A stretch of DNA of 64,000 nt from Zunongwangia atlantica 22II14-10F7 (GTDB lineage: Bacteria > Bacteroidota > Bacteroidia > Flavobacteriales > Flavobacteriaceae). The translations under genes and the position numbers were made by a program. Where the stretch lies: positions 186,001 to 250,000 of the forward strand of contig NZ_ARYN01000006.1 in NCBI RefSeq assembly GCF_002094855.1, in the 5' to 3' direction. Positions 17,511 through 26,334 of this stretch are shown here, piece by piece; the stretch's first letter is position 1; each line of letters starts with the position of its first letter. The notes under the pieces were generated by a model, which saw only the letters and a program-made list of their open reading frames with translations, was not told where the DNA came from and searched no databases.

Positions 17511-17546
17511 AAAAAAGCCTTTCAGGATTTCCTGAAAGGCTTTTTT
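17511..17546 (+). terminator. Intrinsic terminator of rplU-rpmA
   Basis: A 16-bp perfect stem (AAAAAAGCCTTTCAGG and its complement) around an ATTT loop, ending in T6. The terminator-trailing repeat follows immediately. Confidence 0.92.
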
Positions 17547-17600
17547 ATTGGCACCGCGAAAGGGTATAATACTCAGTGGCTTGCACCGTAATAGTTTACT
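17547..17600 (+). repeat. Terminator-trailing repeat, copy 1
   Basis: Begins right after the T-run of the rplU-rpmA terminator. It shares ATTGGYRCCGCSAAAGGNTA with copy 2, then TATAAT, and ends in TAGTTTACT as copy 2 does. An 11-base insertion distinguishes it from copy 2. Function unknown. Confidence 0.65.
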
Positions 17601-17613
17601 AATATTATATAAT

Positions 17614-19809
17614 TTACGATTCGATTTTAGAAATAGCATTTTGCAGATATTCGTTAAAATCATTCAATGTTTTGGCTAATATCGTCATCTGCTGTTCTGC
17701 TTCCTCCCAATTTCGTTGTTCTAAAGCCTCTCGGATTCCGGGTAAGGTTTTAACTCCGTAGCCGGTGTAAAATCCTGGCGCATATAGCTGGTGTTTAAAC
17801 CATGGCCGTCTAGGTAATCCTTCTTCAGTAATAAATTGTTGCTCTGTTTTCTGCAAGATAGCATTTAATTCTTCCTTCTTATTATCATTTAAGTCCTCAA
17901 GTTTTATTGTTGAAAATTCATCTATGGTGGCTTCAAGATTAGTGAGTGCATTTTGTAACGCTGAAAAATCTACGAAAGGAACCATCTCTTTTTTCTTTGG
18001 AATAATGATCTCTTTTGTAGGATCTGCCGTCAAATCATAAATATTATTTTCAACTAGATGATTATGTTGTTTAGTTTCCTTGCGCATTTCATCTAGGTTA
18101 GTATGAATTTCTTGAACATAATCTTTGATCGTCTTGAACCATGGCTGAAATTTCATTGGTAAAACCTCAGCATTGGCAAATCGTAAAGTGATTCTTCCTG
18201 CAGTGTTCGCTAAAGCTGCGCCATATTCAAATTTTGGATCTTTAAAGCGTTTGTAATGCGGATAAGTATCGTAGATCGTATGATATTCTCCGCCTGCGTT
18301 TTCGCCACCAAAACCAAGATTTAAAGAAGGAATACCAGCATGCTGAATAAAAGGTGTGTAATCTGAACCAGAACCTAAAGCATAAAGTTCGAATGAATTT
18401 TCACCGCCATTCAATACTTTTCTAGCCAAACTACGTTCTGAAACCGATACTTTTGTTTGTGGATCTTCAACCACTTTTGCAACCTGAGCCACCATGCCTT
18501 CCAGAGAATGCGAACCACCCACATTTAAAAAACCTCTTCCGTTTCCATCGGTATTAATATAGATAACTGCTTTCTCCTGCAATTCTTTAATGTGATCTTC
18601 AACCCATTCTGTAGAGCCAATTAATCCGGGTTCTTCAGCATCCCATGCGCAATAGACAATGCTGCGCTTAGGTTTATTTCCATTTTTAGCTAATTCGCCA
18701 ACAGCCCTGGCTTCTTCCATTAGAGCAACCAGTCCACTAATAGGATCGTTCGCGCCATGAACCCAGGCATCGTGATGATTTCCTCTAAGAACCCATTCGT
18801 CTGGGAATTCATCTCCTTTTAAAGTGGCAATTACATTATATGTAGGTACTAATTTCCAATCAAAGTCTAATTTTAAATGAACTTTCGCCGGCCCAGGGCC
18901 AATTTTGTAAGTTATTGGTAGCGCACCTCTCCAGGATTCCGGAGCATTTTTTCCCTCTAGAGCTTCTAGAAGCGGCTGGGCGTCTTCATAAGAAATTGGA
19001 AGAACCGGAATTTTGGTGATCGTTTTTGCTTCACTGCGATCTAACCGTTCAGCATTTTTTGTAGCTGCGTAGCCTGGTGTAAGCACATCGCCGGGATAGG
19101 TGGGCATATCCATTACAGAACCACGTTGTACACCGGTTTTGTTTTTAAAAGCCCCTTTTGGATAAACGTCACCACGATAATAGCCGTCGTCTTTGGGATC
19201 TGAATAAATTATACATCCAATCGCACCTTTTTCAGCGGCAAGTTTTGGTTTTATGCCACGCCAGGATCCATAATATTTTGCGATAACAATTTTACCTTTA
19301 ACATCGATCCCTAATTTTTCTAATTCTTCATAATCTTTAGGGACACCGTAATTAACAAAAACCAGTTCAGCTTCTACATCTCCATCAGTAGAGAATGCAT
19401 TGTAACTTGGCAGAAGTTCATCGGCTTGGGAGGTATAAGGATCACCCTCTACAGCTTTAGCTTCTAATTTTGCTTTATAAACTTCTGGAGCAGTCATTTC
19501 TAAAAGTCTGACTTTCGGATACGGGAAAAGTATCTGATATTCTTTGATTTTGGTCTTGTAGCCCCAGCTTTTAAATTTATTAGCGATCCAGTCTACATTT
19601 TCTTTTCCAAATTCGGTGCCCACCCAATGAGGTCTGGCGGCAAGTTTTTGCATCCATTCGTCCAGATTGGTTGTTTTAAGTTTTGCTTCAAATTTACTTT
19701 CTAGTTCTATTTGTTTTTCAGCACTTTCTTTAGAGAATCCTATAATAGATTCTTGTGCGAAACTGAAGATTGAACAAAGCAAGAGGGGTAGAAATAGTGA
19801 TTTTTTCAT
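17614..19809 (-). CDS. Secreted M28-family metallopeptidase (glutamate carboxypeptidase II-like)
   Basis: 731 residues with a signal peptide (KKSLFLPLLLCSIFSFAQ). The layout matches glutamate carboxypeptidase II: a PA domain (about residues 120-290), an M28 zinc peptidase core and a C-terminal transferrin-receptor-like dimerisation domain (about 600-731). Zinc ligands appear in NHHDAWVHGANDP (His and bridging Asp), EEPGLIGSTEW (catalytic Glu pair), INTDGNGRG (Asp) and GEYHTIYDTY (His). It probably releases terminal residues from peptides in the periplasm or outside. Monocistronic. Confidence 0.92.
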   Translation of the reverse strand: MKKSLFLPLLLCSIFSFAQESIIGFSKESAEKQIELESKFEAKLKTTNLDEWMQKLAARPHWVGTEFGKENVDWIANKFKSWGYKTKIKEYQILFPYPKVRLLEMTAPEVYKAKLEAKAVEGDPYTSQADELLPSYNAFSTDGDVEAELVFVNYGVPKDYEELEKLGIDVKGKIVIAKYYGSWRGIKPKLAAEKGAIGCIIYSDPKDDGYYRGDVYPKGAFKNKTGVQRGSVMDMPTYPGDVLTPGYAATKNAERLDRSEAKTITKIPVLPISYEDAQPLLEALEGKNAPESWRGALPITYKIGPGPAKVHLKLDFDWKLVPTYNVIATLKGDEFPDEWVLRGNHHDAWVHGANDPISGLVALMEEARAVGELAKNGNKPKRSIVYCAWDAEEPGLIGSTEWVEDHIKELQEKAVIYINTDGNGRGFLNVGGSHSLEGMVAQVAKVVEDPQTKVSVSERSLARKVLNGGENSFELYALGSGSDYTPFIQHAGIPSLNLGFGGENAGGEYHTIYDTYPHYKRFKDPKFEYGAALANTAGRITLRFANAEVLPMKFQPWFKTIKDYVQEIHTNLDEMRKETKQHNHLVENNIYDLTADPTKEIIIPKKKEMVPFVDFSALQNALTNLEATIDEFSTIKLEDLNDNKKEELNAILQKTEQQFITEEGLPRRPWFKHQLYAPGFYTGYGVKTLPGIREALEQRNWEEAEQQMTILAKTLNDFNEYLQNAISKIES

Positions 19810-19983
19810 GCTTTTATTTTGATGGTTAATAATTAGCTGTACTTAAAGATAAAAGAAAATATGGTATGATGCTGTTTATCAATTATTTTGGAGGCGATAT
19901 AAGGAAGTTTACAGTTTTATAATAAATAGCTAACTATTACTTTAATTCCAGAACGTAAATTTCAGGTTTTCTAAAGTTGTTTT

Positions 19984-21546
19984 ATGAAAGCTCTTCTCTC
20001 ACTCTTTTTCCTGTTTATCTCTAATCTAATGTTGAGTCAGAATTCTGCGATTCAGTATAATGATTCTTTATTTTTTGAATATAAAGGAGAGCTTAATAAA
20101 GCCTTAGAAGAAGGAGATCAGTCAAAAATCGCTAAAAAATACGTTCAGCTTGGGGATTATTACCAATCGGTAGAAATAAACACACAGGCGATCGAGCAAT
20201 ATAACCAGGCACTTTCAGTAATAAAGGATAATATTCCAGAGTTAGAAGCGCATATTAAGAACAAGATTGGCCTTTCGTATATTAATCTAAAAAATTATGT
20301 AAAATCTCGCGAATATCTAAATGAAAGCATTCATATTTCTGAAGAAAAAAAGCTAAAAGAGCCACTTGCCCTGGCGGAGAGTCTTGTGGGGACTACTTAC
20401 GAAAAGCAGGGCAATTATTTAAAAGCCTTAGAGCATCAAAACAAGAGTTTAGAACTTTATACTGAAGCTAAAGACCGTTTAGGAATAGCTATAGTAAACG
20501 AAAATATTGGTAGCGTTTACGAAGATTTAGAGCAGTTTGAAAAAGCGCTTAAATTCTTTACAATATCAAATACTGTTTTTAGCGAGCTTAATCATAAAGC
20601 ACGTATTAATGTGGTAAATAATCTTGCAGATGTTTACCGAAAAACTGGCGATTACAACAATGCGATGGTCTTTACCAACAGAGCTTTAAAGTTGGCCGAA
20701 CTTTATGAAGATCATCATCAAATAGAAAGTGCTCATAAAGATTTAGCGAGATTGTATGCTTTGATGGGAGAATTTAAACAAGCTTATGAGCATCGTTTAA
20801 TTTATGAACAACTACAGGAAGAGGGTTTTTATTCGCAAAACTTTAGGCAGTTGAATACCTTGCAAACCATTTTTGATACTAAACAAAAGGAATCTGAAAT
20901 TGCTTTATTGAAGCAGGAAAATAAAGTGAGTGAAGCCAATCAAAATATGCTGATATTCGGTGTTTTTCTATTGTTTTTTTTAAGTGGTGTTTCTTTTTTC
21001 TTTTACAATAGAAAACGACAAGAGTCGGCAAAACTTCAGGCATACGAACAAAAATTGTTAAAAGTAGAACTAGATCGAAAGGCCATTGAAGAGAAAAAAC
21101 TTCAGGATGAAATTCGATTAAAAACGGCATCGCTTTCAAAATACAGCCTTAATATGGCGCAAAAGAATAAGATGATTGCTGAAACTTCTTCTACATTACA
21201 AAATTTAGCTTCTCGCTCTTCAATGGATCCTGTTCCTAAAATAAAAAGCCTGGCAAAAGAGTTGGATAAAAGCCTTTCTGAAGAACATGAGTGGGAAGAG
21301 TTTATGAGTTTCTTTCAGGAAATACATCCGCAGTTTGTAAAACAATTGTCTAAACGTGCAATATCAAAATTGTCTTCAACCGAGTTAAGATTGGCAATGT
21401 TACTTCGGCTTAATCTATCTTCAAAAGAAATCGCTGCGATTTTAAGAGTTACTCCAGATAGTGTTCGGGTAGCGCGTTATCGATTAAGAAGAAAATTACC
21501 GATAGAACAAAAGCAGGAATTGGTAAATTTTATGCTTCAATTTTAA
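19984..21546 (+). CDS. TPR-repeat membrane regulator with C-terminal helix-turn-helix
   Basis: 520 residues. A signal-like N-terminus is followed by about six TPR repeats (residues 40-290), one membrane helix (about 321-338, MLIFGVFLLFFLSGVSFFF), a coiled coil and a C-terminal LuxR/sigma-4-like HTH (LSSKEIAAILRVTPDSVRVA, about 480-500). This sensor-regulator design, with sensing outside and DNA binding inside, is common in Bacteroidota. It lies just upstream of the TonB receptor and phytase genes on the same strand and may control them; that is inference. A weak terminator follows. Confidence 0.8.
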   Translation: MKALLSLFFLFISNLMLSQNSAIQYNDSLFFEYKGELNKALEEGDQSKIAKKYVQLGDYYQSVEINTQAIEQYNQALSVIKDNIPELEAHIKNKIGLSYINLKNYVKSREYLNESIHISEEKKLKEPLALAESLVGTTYEKQGNYLKALEHQNKSLELYTEAKDRLGIAIVNENIGSVYEDLEQFEKALKFFTISNTVFSELNHKARINVVNNLADVYRKTGDYNNAMVFTNRALKLAELYEDHHQIESAHKDLARLYALMGEFKQAYEHRLIYEQLQEEGFYSQNFRQLNTLQTIFDTKQKESEIALLKQENKVSEANQNMLIFGVFLLFFLSGVSFFFYNRKRQESAKLQAYEQKLLKVELDRKAIEEKKLQDEIRLKTASLSKYSLNMAQKNKMIAETSSTLQNLASRSSMDPVPKIKSLAKELDKSLSEEHEWEEFMSFFQEIHPQFVKQLSKRAISKLSSTELRLAMLLRLNLSSKEIAAILRVTPDSVRVARYRLRRKLPIEQKQELVNFMLQF

Positions 21547-21563
21547 AGAGAATCACCCTCTTT
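21545..21563 (+). terminator. Weak intrinsic terminator after the TPR-HTH gene
   Basis: A 6-bp stem (AAAGAG / CTCTTT) with a 7-base loop and a short T-run, overlapping the stop codon. Readthrough into the TonB receptor gene is plausible. Confidence 0.4.
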
Positions 21564-21681
21564 TTAGTAAAGGTTACTGTAATGTAAAGAAATCTTAATT
21601 GTTGCCTTGTTGTAGCTGTTAAAAAATAATTTGTTAACTCTTTGTTGCTGTAGAATTTTAGAGGTAAAGCCTTGTAAAATA

Positions 21682-21689
21682 TAGTTTTG
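21682..21689 (+). promoter_or_regulatory. Putative -7 promoter element of the TonB receptor-phytase genes
   Basis: TAGTTTTG matches TAnnTTTG, 22 bp before the receptor ATG. No clear -33 TTG is seen, which could mean activator dependence. Confidence 0.45.
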
Positions 21690-21711
21690 GGGTATTCTTA
21701 AAATCAAAATA

Positions 21712-24570
21712 ATGAATCGCAAAAACTACTTTAATTTTTTACTTGTAACGCTTTTTGTAGCTCTAAATTTTAGTTTTACACAAGCACAAACGGGTGCCGT
21801 TAGGGGAAACATTGCAGATGAAACCGGAATTTACGTTCCTGGTGCTGCAGTACTAATCCCTGAATTAAACAAAGGAACTACAACCGACTTTGATGGTAAT
21901 TTTACACTGGTAGAAATCCCAGAGGGAACTTACACTTTGGTGGTAAAATATATGGGATATGAAGATTTAAACGAAGAAGTTAAGGTTGCTGCAAACCAAA
22001 CTTTGGATGTAGATCTTATATTAAATTCTTCAACTACAACTTTAGAAACCGTACAATTATTAGGCGGTGGTTTAAGCGCACAGGCTCGTGCTTTAAATGC
22101 GCAAAAAAACAAAACCAATATCACTAATATCGTCTCTACAGAGCAAATTGGTAAATTTCCAGATGCAAATATTGGTGATGCGGTAAAAAGAATTCCTGGA
22201 ATTACCATGCAGGTAGACCAGGGAGAAGCCCGTAATATTATTGTGAGAGGTTTGGCGCCACAGCTTAACTCGGTTACTCTTAACGGTAGCCGTATTCCTT
22301 CAGCTGAGGGTGATAACCGTAATGTACAGATGGATCTTATTCCTTCTGATATGATCCAGACGATAGAAGTTAGCAAAGCCGTAACTCCAGATATGGATGG
22401 TGATGCACTTGGTGGATCGGTAAATCTTGTTACAAGATCTGCTCCAGAAGATTTTAGACTTGCAGCAACTGTAGGGTCTGGTATTAACTTTATTACCGAT
22501 AAAAGAATTCTTAGTGGTTCTTTTCTTGTAGGGGATCGCACGAAAGATGGGAAATTTGGTTATATGGTTTCAGCATCTATTAACGATAATGATTTTGGAT
22601 CTGATAACGTTGAGGCTGAATGGTCTGATGAATTTGAGTATAACACCGGTCAGCAGGATTCAGAAGGAGAGGATATTCTGCAGGAAATGGATGTAAATCC
22701 TTATACCAGTGCTTTCGAAATTAGAAAGTATTTAGTGCAACGTGTTAGAAGAAGTTTCTCTGCAAACTTAAACTACGATATTAACGATAATAACAGTCTT
22801 TATTTTAAATCGATGTATAACTGGCGTGACGATCGTGAAAATCGCTTTGCTTATGCTTCAGAAATTTTAGATGGTGAAGATATTGGTGAGGGAGATTTTA
22901 CTATCACTAACGGTAATTTAGTACGTTTCCCTGCGGAAGCTGAGAGAGAAACCAAAGGGGGTATTCCTGGAGGAAGAATCCAAAATCGTAGATTAGAAGA
23001 TCAACGTATGCAAAATTATACTTTAGGAGGAGATCATTTATTCGGAAAATTAAAATTCGATTGGATGGGATCTTACGCAAAAGCTTCTGAAGAGCGTCCT
23101 AACGAGCGTTATATTAGCTGGGAAACCGAGTATATGGTGAGTAACGGGACCGATCCTGAAAAACCATTACAAACCCCTGTAAGTGCTGCTTCTCCAGTAG
23201 ATTTCGAATTAAAAGAAATCACTGAAGAGTATCAATACACCGAAGAAGAAGACATTAATGTTTTTGCTAATTTCGAGCTACCGGTAGACTTTTTTAATCA
23301 GGGTTCTGGGATCTTAAAATTTGGTGCCAGAGGGCGTTTTAAAAATAAAAGCAGAGATAATAACTTTTTTGAGTATTCTCCAGCCAATGGATTTAACACT
23401 ATGGAAGATACCGAAGTTATTAGTCAGAATGGTAGAGAATTCCTTGCTGGAGGCCAGTACCTTCCGGGATTCTTTACATCTGCAGATTATTTAGGAACAC
23501 TAAATCTTAATAATCAGGATCTTTTTGAAAGTGATAATTTACCAGATGAATACCTTCAGGAAAACTTTGAAGCTGAAGAGAATGTTTACGCAGGTTATGT
23601 AATGGCCAACCAAAAACTATCTGAGAATTTCTCGATTTTAGCTGGGGTTCGTTTAGAAGCTACTAATATTAGCAGTTTAGGAAACGAATTAATCTTTAAT
23701 GAAGATGGAGATTTTGAAGGTGCAACTCCGGTAAGAGATGAGAGTAATTACACTAATATTTTACCAGGTGTTCATTTAAAGTACAATGCTACAGATAATA
23801 CAGTATTGCGTTTTGCATGGACTAATACTTTGGCGAGACCAAATTATATCGACCTTGTTCCTTATCGTGCAATTAATAATGAAGACGAAGAAATCTCTAT
23901 AGGAAATACAGATTTAGATCCTTCAACTTCTATGAACTTCGATTTTATGGCAGAGTATTATTTTAGCTCTGTTGGGATTCTTTCAGGAGGTGTTTTTTAT
24001 AAAGATATCGAAGATTTCGTATACACATACATAAGCGAAGATCAGGCAACTGGTTACGATCTTTTTCAGCCTTTAAATGGAGATAAAGCCAATATCTACG
24101 GAGCTGAGGTTTCTTTCCAGAGACAATTAAACTTTTTACCAGGATTTGCCAGAAACTTCGGAGTTTATCTTAACTACACCTATTTGCATTCTGAAGCAAA
24201 CGGAATTAGAAACGAAGATGGTGATCTAAGGGAGGATGAATTGTCTTTACCAGGTTCTTCACCAAATATGTTCAATGGTTCACTTTCGTATTCAGATAAG
24301 CGTTTTAGTGCAAGACTTTCTGCAAATTTCTCTGATGCCTATTTAGATGAATTAGGCGGTAATGCTTTTGAAGATCGTTATTACGACGAGCAGTTGTTTG
24401 TAGATTTTAATATGTCGTATTCGATCAATAAGAACCTAAGAATCTTCGCAGATCTTAACAATATCACCAATCAGCCATTACGTTATTATCAGGGCGTTGC
24501 TAATCGTACCATGCAAATGGAATATTACAGCCAGCGTTTAACTTTTGGTCTTAAATACGATCTATACTAG
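21712..24570 (+). CDS. TonB-dependent outer-membrane receptor linked to phytase
   Basis: 952 residues. A signal peptide ends near residue 25, followed by a carboxypeptidase-regulatory-like beta-sandwich (residues 28-115, VRGNIADETGIYVPGAAV), a plug domain (about 130-250, KFPDANIGDAVKRIPGI) and a 22-stranded barrel ending ...LTFGLKYDLY. The plug sequence is of the type first described in Xanthomonas and Caulobacter receptors. No SusD partner is present, so it is not a standard glycan locus. The gene downstream encodes a phytase, so its ligand could be phytate or another organophosphate. That substrate is inferred from position only. Confidence 0.88.
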   Translation: MNRKNYFNFLLVTLFVALNFSFTQAQTGAVRGNIADETGIYVPGAAVLIPELNKGTTTDFDGNFTLVEIPEGTYTLVVKYMGYEDLNEEVKVAANQTLDVDLILNSSTTTLETVQLLGGGLSAQARALNAQKNKTNITNIVSTEQIGKFPDANIGDAVKRIPGITMQVDQGEARNIIVRGLAPQLNSVTLNGSRIPSAEGDNRNVQMDLIPSDMIQTIEVSKAVTPDMDGDALGGSVNLVTRSAPEDFRLAATVGSGINFITDKRILSGSFLVGDRTKDGKFGYMVSASINDNDFGSDNVEAEWSDEFEYNTGQQDSEGEDILQEMDVNPYTSAFEIRKYLVQRVRRSFSANLNYDINDNNSLYFKSMYNWRDDRENRFAYASEILDGEDIGEGDFTITNGNLVRFPAEAERETKGGIPGGRIQNRRLEDQRMQNYTLGGDHLFGKLKFDWMGSYAKASEERPNERYISWETEYMVSNGTDPEKPLQTPVSAASPVDFELKEITEEYQYTEEEDINVFANFELPVDFFNQGSGILKFGARGRFKNKSRDNNFFEYSPANGFNTMEDTEVISQNGREFLAGGQYLPGFFTSADYLGTLNLNNQDLFESDNLPDEYLQENFEAEENVYAGYVMANQKLSENFSILAGVRLEATNISSLGNELIFNEDGDFEGATPVRDESNYTNILPGVHLKYNATDNTVLRFAWTNTLARPNYIDLVPYRAINNEDEEISIGNTDLDPSTSMNFDFMAEYYFSSVGILSGGVFYKDIEDFVYTYISEDQATGYDLFQPLNGDKANIYGAEVSFQRQLNFLPGFARNFGVYLNYTYLHSEANGIRNEDGDLREDELSLPGSSPNMFNGSLSYSDKRFSARLSANFSDAYLDELGGNAFEDRYYDEQLFVDFNMSYSINKNLRIFADLNNITNQPLRYYQGVANRTMQMEYYSQRLTFGLKYDLY

Positions 24571-24617
24571 AGCGTGAACAATTCCGTAGAAAAAAATATT
24601 ATTAAAAACATACAATC

Positions 24618-24654
24618 TTAAGTCGTGGCTTACCAGCCTGTAGATGGTACTTAA
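24618..24654 (+). promoter_or_regulatory. Hairpin between the TonB receptor and phytase genes
   Basis: Stem TTAAG-TACCA / TGGTA-CTTAA with an 8-base one-sided bulge and a 9-base loop. There is no T-run, so it looks more like an mRNA processing or stability element than a terminator. It could set receptor to phytase ratios. Confidence 0.35.
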
Positions 24655-24671
24655 AATTTAAAAGAATTAAA

Positions 24672-25700
24672 ATGAATAAAATAAAATCGATCCTAATTTG
24701 CCTAATCTTAGCTTCATGTGGTACACAATTACCAGAAATTGCTCCAGATGTGGTTACAGAAAAAACATTGCATGACACCGATGATCCTGCAATTTGGGTA
24801 AATAGAGAAAACCCTGAAGAAAGTATCGTTTTTGGAACAGATAAAGATACAGATGGCGCAATTTACGCTTTCGATCTTGATGGAAAGATTATAGAATCTA
24901 AAACCATGAGAAACTTTAAACGTCCAAATAATGTGGATGTAGAATATGATGTGAAATTGAATGATAGCACGGTAACCGATATTATGATTTTTACTGAAAG
25001 AGAACGTGAGCAGATTAGAATTTTCTCGGTACCAGATATGAAACCTTTAGATAACGGCGGATTTAAAGTTTTTCAGGATACTCGTGAGAATGAAATGAGT
25101 TTGCCAATGGGAATTTCAATTTATAAATCACCAAAATCTGGGAAAACCTATGTCATTGTTGGTCGTAAAAATGGTCCTAAAGAAGGTTATTTGCATCAAA
25201 TAGAATTAGAGCCTGCAGGCGATCATTTAGCACCAAAAGTTGTACGTGAGTTTGGATTGTTTAGCGGAAAGAAAGAAATCGAAGCTATTGCAGTGGACGA
25301 TGAACTTGGGTTTATTTACTGTGCAGACGAAGGACATGGAATTAGAAAATATTATGCCGAGCCAGATATGGGTAACGAAGAATTGGCATTGTTTGGTGGT
25401 GAGCATTTTAAAGACGACATCGAAGGTATTGCCATTTCTATCTATCCAAACGGAAAAGGACAGATTATTGTTTCAGATCAGCAGGAAGGAACTTTTAATT
25501 TCTTCAGTAGAGGAGATAATAGTTTTGAGTATGCACTGAATCTAGGAACTACAGAAACTGATGGTTGTGAAGTAACCACCGCAGCTTTGGGTGATAAATT
25601 TCCTAATGGGTTGTTTGTTTCTATGAATGATAATGATGAAAAGAATTTCTTTTATCATGATCTAAGCAAATTGAAAGAGCCGGTTAAGGCTGAAGAATAA
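24672..25700 (+). CDS. Beta-propeller phytase lipoprotein
   Basis: 342 residues with a lipobox (LILASCG; Cys at about 16). The sequence matches the 3-phytase beta-propeller family: TLHDTDDPAIWVNRENPEES near the N-terminus, then DKDTDGAIYAFDLDGK, RPNNVDV, EIEAIAVDDE and DDIEGIAI, which supply acidic Ca2+ ligands. It removes phosphate from phytate and is probably anchored at the outer membrane. It follows the TonB receptor by 101 bp with a hairpin between them. Together they form a likely phosphate-scavenging unit. Confidence 0.88.
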   Translation: MNKIKSILICLILASCGTQLPEIAPDVVTEKTLHDTDDPAIWVNRENPEESIVFGTDKDTDGAIYAFDLDGKIIESKTMRNFKRPNNVDVEYDVKLNDSTVTDIMIFTEREREQIRIFSVPDMKPLDNGGFKVFQDTRENEMSLPMGISIYKSPKSGKTYVIVGRKNGPKEGYLHQIELEPAGDHLAPKVVREFGLFSGKKEIEAIAVDDELGFIYCADEGHGIRKYYAEPDMGNEELALFGGEHFKDDIEGIAISIYPNGKGQIIVSDQQEGTFNFFSRGDNSFEYALNLGTTETDGCEVTTAALGDKFPNGLFVSMNDNDEKNFFYHDLSKLKEPVKAEE

Positions 25701-25840
25701 ATGTTTGATTCTGAAGAAAAGTGTCGGTAGGCTTTATGCTTGCCGGCACTTTTTGCTTTTTATTCAGTCGAGGCTAGTCCTTGATTTCTTGATTTGAAGT
25801 TTAAAAATTGTACTTTTAAGCGAACTGAAATTCGATAAAA

Positions 25841-26242
25841 ATGAAGACAATTTTTAAAATATGCCTAGGGCTTTTTTTCTGCCTAAATTTTAGCAATATG
25901 AAAGCACAGGAAGTAACACCAGAATTCGATAAGAACTTTACCCATGTGGTTTATTTTTGGCTTAATGATCCAGACAGTGAGCAGGATAGAGCCGATTTTC
26001 TAAAATCGCTGAATAAATTTATGGAAAACAGTCTTTATGCAAAGACTAAATTTATTGGAGAGCCGGCGGGAACACCAAGAGAAGTTGTTGATGGATCGTT
26101 TACCTATTCTTTAATACTTAGTTTTCCTTCAAAAGAGATTCAGGATAAATACCAGAAGGAGAAAGCACATTTAAAATTTATAGAAGAATCAGAGCATTTG
26201 TGGAAACGTGTGCAGGTGTATGATTCGGTTGGAATTAAGTAA
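25841..26242 (+). CDS. Secreted Dabb (stress-responsive A/B barrel) domain protein
   Basis: 133 residues. A signal peptide (residues 1-22, ending NMKAQ) precedes a ferredoxin-like Dabb domain with FTHVVYFWLNDPDSEQDRADF, KTKFIGEPAGTPREVVDGSF, a YSLILSF strand and the C-terminal HLKFIEESEHLWKRVQVYDS. Proteins of this family form small dimeric barrels; few have known reactions. It lies 140 bp after the phytase gene. Its stop codon overlaps the end of terminator-trailing repeat copy 3. Confidence 0.78.
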   Translation: MKTIFKICLGLFFCLNFSNMKAQEVTPEFDKNFTHVVYFWLNDPDSEQDRADFLKSLNKFMENSLYAKTKFIGEPAGTPREVVDGSFTYSLILSFPSKEIQDKYQKEKAHLKFIEESEHLWKRVQVYDSVGIK

Positions 26243-26275
26243 AGTGCCTCGTGGTATTATATCCTTTGGTAGTAT
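26239..26275 (-). repeat. Terminator-trailing repeat, copy 3
   Basis: Read on the minus strand it contains ACCAAAGGATATAATACCAC and then GAGGCACTTTACT, aligned with copies 1 and 2. It follows the minus-strand terminator at 26286-26315 after about ten bases, the same order as in the other copies. Confidence 0.6.
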
Positions 26276-26285
26276 CTATAAAAAC

Positions 26286-26315
26286 AAAAAATCCTCGCAT
26301 TGCGAGGATTTTTTT
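26286..26315 (-). terminator. Intrinsic terminator of the beta-propeller-like lipoprotein gene
   Basis: Stem ATCCTCGC / GCGAGGAT with a 3-base loop, flanked by A-run and T-run, so it can act in both directions. It lies between convergent genes. Confidence 0.8.
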
Positions 26316-26334
26316 ATGCTGAAATTATATAAAA

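Noticed and set aside
17561-17570. TATAAT in the terminator-trailing repeats as a sigma-70 -10 box
   Set aside because: Bacteroidota primary sigma factors use TAnnTTTG, and no suitable -33 element is present.
21930-22541. 203-codon antisense frame inside the phytase-linked TonB receptor gene
   Set aside because: Mirror of a well-supported coding sequence; composition (Ser/Ile/Arg/Leu-rich) is typical of a shadow frame.
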